A stretch of 7,941 bases of DNA from Candidatus Avoscillospira stercoripullorum (lineage in GTDB: Bacteria; Bacillota; Clostridia; Oscillospirales; Oscillospiraceae), in contig DVGD01000128.1 of NCBI GenBank assembly GCA_018712905.1, positions 1 to 7,941 on the forward strand, given 5' to 3'. The stretch's first letter is position 1, and each line of letters opens with the position of its first letter. Made by a program: the position numbers and the translations under genes. Below, piece after piece: positions 1 through 4,290 of this stretch. The notes beneath the pieces were generated by a model. That model made no database searches. It was given only the letters and a program-made list of their open reading frames with translations, and was not told the DNA's origin.

Positions 1-2
1 GG

Positions 3-1112
3 TTACTGGAGCTTCACCACGCCCACAGCCTTGGCCTTGCTGCCCTCGGTGGTGCACTCCACCACGGTGAGGAGCTTCTTGCCGCCGGTCTCCACCACGG
101 CGCCCGAGGCGGTGAGGGCGGTGTAGCCGGAGATTGCGCCGTCATAGGTCACGGTCTCGGCGGTGTCGCTGAGCTTGTACATCCACGTGCAGCCGTCCTC
201 GGGGGTGCCGGGGTTGAGGAGCACGGTGACCTCGCCGTCACCGGTCTTGGCCACGGTGACGTTGAGCTGCCGCAGCACGGGCTGGTTGCCGTGGTAGTAG
301 ATGGCGTCGGCCTTCTCGCCCAGGACGAAGCAGTCGTAGACCACGCGGCCTTCCACCAGGAAGCCGCTCAGCCCGGGAGGATCCACATGGGTCTTGTATT
401 CCTCCAGCTGCCGGGGTGCGGTGGCGGCCAGGGGATGGGTCAGCAGGAAGGCACAGCCCGAGGGCAGGTGGCCGGAGGGCACCTTGACGATCTTGCACCC
501 GTCCACCTCGCCGATGACACCCTTGATGACCATCTCCTGGGAGGAATCGCCATACTTCATAAAGGCGGGATCCTGCTTGAGGTAGTTGGCGAAGCGGTAG
601 GAGCAGAAGGCCACCCGCCCCTTGTCGGGGACGTTCTTGTTGCCCAAATGCTCCATGGCATTGAGGAAGAGCTCATAGGCGTTGCTCTTGGTGACGGTTT
701 CGGTGCCGATGTTGCCCCGGGCAGTGGCCTCGGCGGCCAGCTTGCGGAAGACATAGGTATCGAACTCGGGCACCCACACCTCCTTGAGCTGCCGCGCCAG
801 GGCTTTGCCGGCGTCCATGACCATCTGGGACTGGACGCGGTCGCCCCGGTCGATGATAAAGGTAAAGGCGCGATCCTTGGCCACGGTGAGGGTCTGGATG
901 TTGCGGGTGAGGTCGTTGGGGGTGCCGTAGCGGTGGTCGCCGGAGCGGGCGTAGTCGGTCATGGCCACGGTGGGGATGGAGTAGACGTTGACCGTCCGGA
1001 CGCCGGTGAAGTTATAGTCGTTGTTGAGCGCCAGCAGCGCCTGGGATTCCCGGGTAAACCGCTCGTCCACCCGCTTGGCATACTTGCTGGCCAGGTTCAT
1101 GGTTTCACTCAT
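3..1112 (-). CDS. phage-type major capsid protein
   Basis: The 369-residue product resembles the major capsid proteins of Clostridia siphophages and prophages: an N-terminal pattern of NLA.KYAKRVDERF, then YSIPTVAMTDY, and a core ending near residue 275 with a YDCFVLGEKADAIYYH stretch. Residues about 281-369 form an extra threonine/valine/glycine-rich beta-type tail domain, as often appended to capsid proteins for surface decoration. I chose the ATG at 1110-1112 because AAGGAAG lies 8 bases upstream and because the conserved NLA.KY motif then starts near the N terminus. An ATG nine codons upstream (1137-1139) also has a GGAG 5 bases before it and cannot be excluded. The gene is intact, ending in TAA. 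No terminase, portal, scaffold or tail gene is in view, and its upstream neighbours are host genes, so it is either the edge of a phage-derived block running off the left end or an isolated domesticated gene. Family assignment is by recognition of sequence pattern; the fold is inferred. Confidence 0.8.
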   Translation of the reverse strand: MSETMNLASKYAKRVDERFTRESQALLALNNDYNFTGVRTVNVYSIPTVAMTDYARSGDHRYGTPNDLTRNIQTLTVAKDRAFTFIIDRGDRVQSQMVMDAGKALARQLKEVWVPEFDTYVFRKLAAEATARGNIGTETVTKSNAYELFLNAMEHLGNKNVPDKGRVAFCSYRFANYLKQDPAFMKYGDSSQEMVIKGVIGEVDGCKIVKVPSGHLPSGCAFLLTHPLAATAPRQLEEYKTHVDPPGLSGFLVEGRVVYDCFVLGEKADAIYYHGNQPVLRQLNVTVAKTGDGEVTVLLNPGTPEDGCTWMYKLSDTAETVTYDGAISGYTALTASGAVVETGGKKLLTVVECTTEGSKAKAVGVVKLQ

Positions 1113-1140
1113 GTACACATCTTCCTTTCTCAAGTGCATG

Positions 1141-1159
1141 GATTCTCCGCGGCAGAATC
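1141..1159 (-). promoter_or_regulatory. third leader hairpin before the capsid gene
   Basis: GATTCT and AGAATC form a perfect 6-bp stem around a CCGCGGC loop. The GGAG that could serve the alternative upstream capsid start lies on the edge of this stem, so folding could mask that start. The structure is seen directly; a function is inferred. Confidence 0.4.
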
Positions 1160-1184
1160 AAAAAGGCCGCCCACCGGGGCAGCC
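1160..1184 (-). terminator. intrinsic terminator or attenuator in the capsid leader
   Basis: Read on the minus strand, GGCTGCCC, loop CGGT and GGGCGGCC form an 8-bp GC-rich stem with one G-U pair (C-A mismatch on the plus strand), followed directly by TTTTT. This favours termination of minus-strand transcripts. It lies 48 bases before the capsid start and downstream of the TATAAT at 1238-1243, so it either ends the transcript of the 82-residue membrane protein gene or attenuates transcription into the capsid gene. Confidence 0.65.
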
Positions 1185-1189
1185 GTTTT

Positions 1190-1227
1190 CAAAAGAAATA
1201 CCGGCCGCGGGCCCGCAGCCGGTATTT
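1190..1227 (-). terminator. strong hairpin with T-rich 3' side
   Basis: AAATACCGGC (1196-1205) pairs perfectly with GCCGGTATTT (1218-1227), a 10-bp stem, with a further GC-rich palindromic centre (GCGGGCCCGC). On the minus strand it is followed by TTTCTTTT, which makes it a plausible terminator for the small membrane protein gene ending at 1285. It also sits right at the predicted 5' end of a transcript from the promoter at 1238-1246, so it could instead be a 5' structural element of the capsid mRNA. Its 3' arm (GCGGCCG) can alternatively pair with CGGCTGC of the next hairpin. Confidence 0.6.
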
Positions 1228-1237
1228 TCCACATACT

Positions 1238-1266
1238 ATTATACCACAGCCTCTACTGCCATTCAC
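1238..1266 (-). promoter_or_regulatory. extended -10 promoter for the capsid gene
   Basis: On the minus strand TGGTATAAT (1238-1246) is a perfect extended -10 element. The -35 at 17-bp spacing (1261-1266, GTGAAT) matches only 3 of 6, as is common for extended -10 promoters. Transcription would begin near 1231 and read through two or three hairpins before the capsid start. The TATAAT is in an AT-rich stretch and could be coincidental. Confidence 0.55.
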
Positions 1267-1284
1267 TACCAAAAAGAAAAACGC

Positions 1285-1533
1285 TTAAAAATTTTTCTCC
1301 TCCCGGAAAAAGAGCGCCACAGCCAGGAGGCTTCCCAAAATGGCGTAGATCCAAAGGAGAATGGCGGCCACCTGGGTGAGCACGCCCACCAGGGGAATCC
1401 AGCCGAGCACCACATTGAGGATGGAGGCGATGGCGCCGGCAAGCACATAGATCACCAGCGCCACGGCAAGGCTTTTCACGTCGCCGGGGCGCACGGTGAA
1501 GCTCAAGGGAAAGTAGGTGTTGAGGATGTCCAT
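1285..1533 (-). CDS. small two-helix membrane protein, unknown function
   Basis: The 82-residue product has a short polar N-terminal part (1-18), then two hydrophobic segments, about residues 20-43 and 48-76, separated by a GWIPLVG turn, and a charged FREEKNF tail. It has no signal-peptidase site or catalytic motif that I recognise, and I do not assign a family. The start at 1531-1533 is chosen because GGGAGG lies 8 bases before it; a longer frame to 1614 has no ribosome site and would run through the promoter. The gene has its own promoter at 1563-1591 and lies downstream of bioY on the same strand, but nothing ties it to biotin. Two hairpins follow it before the capsid gene. It ends with TAA. 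Confidence 0.75.
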   Translation of the reverse strand: MDILNTYFPLSFTVRPGDVKSLAVALVIYVLAGAIASILNVVLGWIPLVGVLTQVAAILLWIYAILGSLLAVALFFREEKNF

Positions 1534-1562
1534 GGAAGATCCCTCCCGATCTAGATGGCTCC

Positions 1563-1591
1563 ATGGTAGCACAAATTCGCGGCCATGACAA
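1563..1591 (-). promoter_or_regulatory. promoter of the 82-residue membrane protein gene
   Basis: On the minus strand TTGTCA (1586-1591) and TACCAT (1563-1568) are separated by exactly 17 bp, with a start expected near 1556. The hexamers, the spacing and the bases just after the -10 (GGAGCCAT) closely match the promoter of the other small membrane protein gene at 3457-3485. CCATGAC (1583-1589) and GTCATGG (1610-1616) form an inverted repeat overlapping the -35. Confidence 0.6.
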
Positions 1592-1595
1592 CACG

Positions 1596-1624
1596 TTGAC
1601 ACGCCCTGGGTCATGGTTTACAAT
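1596..1624 (+). promoter_or_regulatory. near-consensus promoter antisense to bioY
   Basis: TTGACA (1596-1601), a 17-bp spacer and TACAAT (1619-1624) match the vegetative consensus at 11 of 12 positions. It overlaps the bioY stop codon and points into bioY from its 3' end, with a start expected near 1631. Its -35 stands back to back with the -35 of the minus-strand promoter at 1586-1591, only 4 bp away. No convincing plus-strand gene follows, so any product would be an antisense RNA. Confidence 0.5.
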
Positions 1625-2178
1625 GAAGGCGATACCGCCGCGCTCCGGTGGAGGAGCGGATAGAGCTTGGCGCACAGCAGCGCCGTGACCACGATTTTGA
1701 GGGCATCCCAGGGCAGGAAAATAATCATGCCGCCCCAGACCGTGTCCCAAATGGTCTGCCCCAGCTTCATGTACACCGTGAGGATCAGGTGCATATAGGG
1801 AAGGCCGATGGCGTAGAGGGGGATGAGCCCCAATGCGCAGGCCCAGCAGATGGTGAAGACCTTCGCACCCCGGCGCTCGACGATGTAGCCCACCAAAAAG
1901 CTCATGGCCGCCATGCCCAACAGGAAGCCGAAGGTCGGCTGGAGCAGGGCGCTGAGGCCGCCCCCGCTCACAAACACCGGCAAGCCCACCAGTCCCAGCA
2001 GGATGTAAGCCGCCTGGGAGAGGAAGCCCCACTTGCTCCCCAGGAGCACGCCGGACATGGCCACAAAGAGCACCTGTAAAGTGAACGAGGAAATGGGCGT
2101 GGGGATGCGAATCAGGGCGCCCACGGCGGTGAGGGCGGCAAAGAGCGCCGCTAAGATCATGGATTTCGTCTGAGACAT
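1618..2178 (-). CDS. bioY: biotin ECF transporter substrate-binding subunit BioY
   Basis: BioY is the integral membrane S component that captures biotin with high affinity, usually together with the shared energy-coupling module EcfA/EcfA'/EcfT, which is not encoded here. The 186-residue product is of normal length and almost wholly hydrophobic, with about six helices. Family features are visible: an N-terminal ALFAALTAVGALIRIP helix, GSKWGFLSQAAYILLGLVGLPVF at about residues 47-69, then the glycine-rich GGGL and PTFGFLLG (81-88), and the PWDALK motif at 156-161. The ATG at 2176-2178 has AAGGAAG 6 bases before it. It is divergent from birA across a BirA-type operator, which supports biotin as substrate and repression when biotin is plentiful. 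The gene ends in TAA, and a plus-strand promoter overlaps its 3' end. Confidence 0.95.
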   Translation of the reverse strand: MSQTKSMILAALFAALTAVGALIRIPTPISSFTLQVLFVAMSGVLLGSKWGFLSQAAYILLGLVGLPVFVSGGGLSALLQPTFGFLLGMAAMSFLVGYIVERRGAKVFTICWACALGLIPLYAIGLPYMHLILTVYMKLGQTIWDTVWGGMIIFLPWDALKIVVTALLCAKLYPLLHRSAAVSPSL

Positions 2179-2194
2179 AAGGTACTTCCTTTTT

Positions 2195-2230
2195 AATTGT
2201 AAACTTATTGTTTTTCTCCGGTTGACAATT
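2195..2230. promoter_or_regulatory. BirA operator between bioY and birA
   Basis: AATTGTAAAC (2195-2204) and GTTGACAATT (2221-2230) form an inverted repeat matching at 9 of 10 positions around a 16-bp spacer. This fits the known BirA box type (TTGTAAACC, spacer, GGTTTACAA). It covers the predicted start of bioY transcription and lies against the birA promoter, so biotinyl-AMP-loaded BirA dimers should repress bioY and probably birA itself. Binding is inferred from the match and the gene context. Confidence 0.88.
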
Positions 2231-2240
2231 AGAGTATACT
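2212..2240 (+). promoter_or_regulatory. possible birA promoter
   Basis: TATACT (2235-2240) is a good -10; at 17-bp spacing the -35 is a weak TTTTCT (2212-2217) inside the operator. The 8-bp palindrome AGTATACT (2233-2240) supplies -10 elements on both strands, so the two divergent promoters overlap and probably compete. Confidence 0.45.
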
Positions 2241-2261
2241 AGAGTGAGACGCAAAAAGCAA
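2233..2261 (-). promoter_or_regulatory. bioY promoter
   Basis: On the minus strand TTGCTT (2256-2261), a 17-bp spacer and TATACT (2233-2238) give a reasonable promoter. The start, near 2226, falls in the right half of the BirA operator, which fits repression by occlusion. Confidence 0.55.
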
Positions 2262-2273
2262 GGGGGAATCTCA

Positions 2274-3260
2274 ATGACCCGAGAAGAAGTTTTGGCGCTG
2301 TTATCCCAGGGGGACTATGTCTCCGGCCAGAAGATGAGCCAGCAGCTGGGGGTAAGCCGGGCTGCGGTGTGGAAGGCCATTGACCGGCTGCGCGCCGAGG
2401 GCTATACCATTGAATCGGCCACCAATCGCGGCTACCGCCTGGCGGGGGTGCCCAACCGCCTTTCTCTGACGGGGGTACAGCGGGCGCTGGGCAAGCATCC
2501 CTGGCTGGATCAGGTGGAGGTGCTGGACACGGTGGATTCCACCAACACCTATGCCAAGGCCAAAGCCGCCCAGGGCGCGCCCCACGGCACGGTGATCCTC
2601 TCCGACTGCCAGACCGGCGGCCGGGGGCGGCGGGGACGGAGCTTCTCCTCGCCCAAGGGCATGGGGGTCTACTGCTCGGTGGTGCTAAGGTATGACGTGC
2701 CGCCGGACAAGCTTCTCCACCTCACCACGGTGATTGCCGAGGCCACCCGCCGAGCCATTGTGGAGGTCACCGGCCTTCCGGCCAAGATCAAGTGGACCAA
2801 CGACCTGGTGCTCCATCAGCGGAAGCTCTGCGGCATTCTCACGGAGCTCTCCCTGGAGGCCGAGACGGGACGGACAGACTATGTGATTCCCGGCACGGGG
2901 GTCAACTGCGGCCAAAGCGAGGCGGATTTCCCGCCGGAGATCCGAGATATGGCCATCTCCCTGGAGCAGGCGCTCTCTGCGCCGGCGGATCGCTGCCGCC
3001 TGGCGGCGGAGATGATCCGCCAGTACCACCTGGCGTCGGAGGACATGCTGAAGAACCCTGCGCCGTGGCTGGACGGCTACCGGGCGAACTGTGTCACCCT
3101 GGGCAGGGACGTGAAAATCCTCCAGGGCGACACCGTGCGCCAGGCCTTCGCCGAGGACATCGACGACGAAGGCGGCCTGGTGGTGCGCCTCCCCAACGGA
3201 AGCCGCGAGACCATCCGCTCCGGCGAAGTCTCCGTCCGCGGCCTCTACGGCTACGTCTAA
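2274..3260 (+). CDS. birA: bifunctional biotin-protein ligase and biotin repressor BirA
   Basis: BirA makes biotinyl-5'-AMP from biotin and ATP, attaches biotin to the acceptor lysine of carboxylase carrier domains, and in the loaded form represses biotin genes. The 328-residue product has an N-terminal winged HTH (about 3-58, with QLGVSRAAVWKAIDRLR as the recognition region), the catalytic domain (about 80-270) with the biotinyl-AMP loop GGRGRRGR at 115-122, KWTND at 173-177 (usual form KWPND), the probable catalytic Lys184 in RKLCGIL, GTGVN at 207-211, and the C-terminal SH3-like domain (about 275-328). The ATG at 2274 has AGGGGG 7 bases upstream; an in-frame GTG at 2244 lacks a ribosome site. 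The HTH means it is the regulator type, in line with the operator next to it. A 73-bp palindromic element follows 24 bases after its stop. Confidence 0.96.
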   Translation: MTREEVLALLSQGDYVSGQKMSQQLGVSRAAVWKAIDRLRAEGYTIESATNRGYRLAGVPNRLSLTGVQRALGKHPWLDQVEVLDTVDSTNTYAKAKAAQGAPHGTVILSDCQTGGRGRRGRSFSSPKGMGVYCSVVLRYDVPPDKLLHLTTVIAEATRRAIVEVTGLPAKIKWTNDLVLHQRKLCGILTELSLEAETGRTDYVIPGTGVNCGQSEADFPPEIRDMAISLEQALSAPADRCRLAAEMIRQYHLASEDMLKNPAPWLDGYRANCVTLGRDVKILQGDTVRQAFAEDIDDEGGLVVRLPNGSRETIRSGEVSVRGLYGYV

Positions 3261-3284
3261 TCCTCCCCACAACGCACCGCGGCA

Positions 3285-3357
3285 CGGGCGGCCATGAAGG
3301 CCGCCCCTACAAGAGCACCGGGAGCGGGAATGTAGGGGCGGGCTTTATGCCCGCCCG
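3285..3357. repeat. 73-bp palindromic intergenic element, copy 1
   Basis: Two 26-base arms (3285-3310 and 3332-3357) around a 21-base centre are near-complete reverse complements of each other, both carrying CGGGCGG at the outside and CCCCTAC or GTAGGGG at the inside. Each arm is itself a hairpin: GGGCGGCC-ATGAA-GGCCGCCC on the left and GGGCGGGC-TTTAT-GCCCGCCC on the right. A second copy with the same 26-21-26 layout is at 7865-7937. This resembles REP/BIME-like repeats; no T run follows, so it is not a classical terminator. Confidence 0.85.
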
Positions 3358-3445
3358 TGGGGCAGTGGCGATTCCCATGAGGCTTCCTCACGACGCACCG
3401 CGCCAGCGGCAAATCCCCCAAATCTTGAACTTTCCAAAAATTATT

Positions 3446-3468
3446 GCCATTTGTCCTTGTCAAATGGC
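3446..3468. promoter_or_regulatory. perfect inverted repeat over the -35, operator candidate
   Basis: GCCATTTG (3446-3453) and CAAATGGC (3461-3468) are perfect reverse complements around a 7-base centre. The right arm and centre overlap the -35 hexamer TTGTCA (3457-3462), the position expected of a repressor or activator site. The cognate regulator is unknown. Confidence 0.5.
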
Positions 3469-3485
3469 GCGTTTTGGGATACCAT
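3457..3485 (+). promoter_or_regulatory. promoter of the CPC small protein gene
   Basis: TTGTCA (3457-3462), 17 bp, and TACCAT (3480-3485), with a start near 3492. It has the same two hexamers and spacing as the minus-strand promoter at 1563-1591. Confidence 0.6.
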
Positions 3486-3518
3486 AGAACCATGGCAACA
3501 AATCAGGAGGTGTGTGGA

Positions 3519-3695
3519 ATGAACAACCGGACCAAATTGACCATTCTCATCGGCGCTGTGGCCGCTGTCATCAGCGCACTGGTGCTCATCGTGGTATTTT
3601 GGGACAAACTTCTGTCCCTCTGCCCCTGCCGCGCCAATGCGCAAGACGACTATGACGACGAGCTTTCCGACTATGCCGATTTGAGCGAGGGCTGA
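3519..3695 (+). CDS. small one-helix membrane protein with CPC motif
   Basis: The 58-residue product has a short basic N terminus (MNNRTK), one transmembrane helix at about residues 7-28, a Cys-Pro-Cys at 35-37 just after the membrane, and a strongly acidic tail (DDYDDELSDYADLSEG). The topology is probably N-in by the flanking charges only weakly, so it is uncertain. AGGAGG at 3505-3510 lies 8 bases before the ATG, a near-ideal ribosome site that fixes the start. It has its own promoter upstream and a strong terminator downstream, so it is a single-gene unit, which argues that it is real despite its size. I do not recognise the family. Short one-helix proteins with an acidic tail occur in Oscillospiraceae, without known function. 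Confidence 0.75.
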   Translation: MNNRTKLTILIGAVAAVISALVLIVVFWDKLLSLCPCRANAQDDYDDELSDYADLSEG

Positions 3696-3708
3696 GGCAG
3701 CCGCGTTC

Positions 3709-3747
3709 CGCCTCCCCGGGCGCTCACGCCCGGAGAGGCGATTTTTT
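3709..3747 (+). terminator. intrinsic terminator after the CPC small protein gene
   Basis: CGCCTC (3709-3714) pairs with GAGGCG (3735-3740), and CCGGGCG (3716-3722) with CGCCCGG (3727-3733), around a CTCA loop; only one pair (3715/3734) is mismatched. Six T follow at 3742-3747. It lies 13 bases after the small gene's stop and 21 bases before the next start. Confidence 0.92.
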
Positions 3748-3768
3748 ACACTATTTGAGGAGGAACCC

Positions 3769-4236
3769 ATGTTTACCCCACTGACCGCCGCCCACCGGGC
3801 GGACTATCTCCGCTTCGCGAAGGCCTTTTACTGCTCCGACGCCGTGGAGCACCCCATTCCCCTTTCCCATATGGAGCGCACCTTTGACGCCCTGGCCGCC
3901 GGCTCGCCGTATCTCGCCGGGTTCCTGCTCACCCACCAGGGCGCGCCTTCGGGCTATGCCCTCTTGATGAAGACGTGGTCGCAGGAGGCGGGCGGCCTTA
4001 CGGTATGGGTGGACGAGTTCTATGTGGATCCCGCCTTCCGGGGACACGGCCTGGGCGGCGCATTTTTAAAGGCGCTGCCGGCGCTCTTCCCCGACGCCGC
4101 CGCCTTTCGCCTGGAGCTGGAGCCTGACAACACCGGCGCCCGGGCGCTCTACGCCCGCATGGGCTTCCAGCCCCTGGGCTACGCCCAGATGATTTTTCCA
4201 CAAAAATCGCCCCTTGACGGGGAAGACCCCCTCTGA
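3769..4236 (+). CDS. GNAT family N-acetyltransferase
   Basis: The 155-residue product is a single-domain acetyl-CoA-dependent acetyltransferase. Motif A is clear: VDEFYVDPAFRGHGLGGAFLKAL at about 81-103, with the pyrophosphate-binding R-G-H-G-L-G at 91-96. Motif B follows with Asn121 and ALYARMGF at 126-133. The substrate cannot be told from sequence. The start has GAGGAGG about 5 bases upstream. No promoter fits in the 21 bases between the preceding terminator and the start, so expression may depend on read-through or a promoter inside the upstream small gene. The last codons overlap the -35 and the stop codon overlaps the extended -10 of the pyrimidine operon promoter. No functional link to pyrimidine synthesis is evident. 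Confidence 0.9.
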   Translation: MFTPLTAAHRADYLRFAKAFYCSDAVEHPIPLSHMERTFDALAAGSPYLAGFLLTHQGAPSGYALLMKTWSQEAGGLTVWVDEFYVDPAFRGHGLGGAFLKALPALFPDAAAFRLELEPDNTGARALYARMGFQPLGYAQMIFPQKSPLDGEDPL

Positions 4237-4242
4237 TATAAT
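4214..4242 (+). promoter_or_regulatory. promoter of the pyrCKDF operon
   Basis: TTGACG (4214-4219), 17 bp and TATAAT (4237-4242), preceded by TGA as an extended -10, is the best promoter in the window. That TGA (4234-4236) is also the GNAT stop codon. The start is expected near 4249, which leaves a leader of only about 42 bases before pyrC. No PyrR-type attenuator hairpins fit in it. Confidence 0.85.
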
Positions 4243-4290
4243 AGCTCGGATCGTGACGAATCAAGGTATTTCACTGGAAGGGAGATTGCT

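Larger units (their letters stand above)
3261..3518. other. 258-bp intergenic region between birA and the CPC protein gene
   Basis: Besides the 73-bp element and the promoter, it holds a 10-bp direct repeat ACGCACCGCG at 3272-3281 and 3393-3402 on either side of the element, and a small TGAGG-CTT-CCTCA hairpin at 3378-3390. I see no convincing gene and no T-tailed terminator for birA. Confidence 0.5.

Noticed and set aside
291..1379. Long plus-strand open frame of 362 codons opposite the capsid gene
   Set aside because: It is the reverse of a GC-rich coding region, has repetitive His/Gly/Val-rich composition with no family motif, and runs through the hairpin leader of the capsid gene.
1530..1566. 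Two CCATGG palindromes near the 82-residue gene start
   Set aside because: Six-base palindromes; one simply contains the start codon, the other overlaps the -10. No further symmetry joins them.
1648..2079. Plus-strand open frame downstream of the antisense promoter
   Set aside because: The translation is charged and repetitive, without motif or good start signal, and lies opposite bioY; any transcript here is better seen as antisense RNA.
2222..2227. Perfect TTGACA as the birA -35
   Set aside because: At 16-18 bp spacing the -10 positions (near 2244-2251) do not resemble TATAAT; the hexamer is better explained as part of the BirA half-site.
2244..2273. GTG start giving birA ten extra residues
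   Set aside because: No ribosome site precedes it and it would lie almost at the transcription start; the ATG at 2274 has AGGGGG at proper distance.
4243..4290. Riboswitch or attenuator before pyrC
   Set aside because: The leader is about 42 bases, with no stable hairpin or T run.
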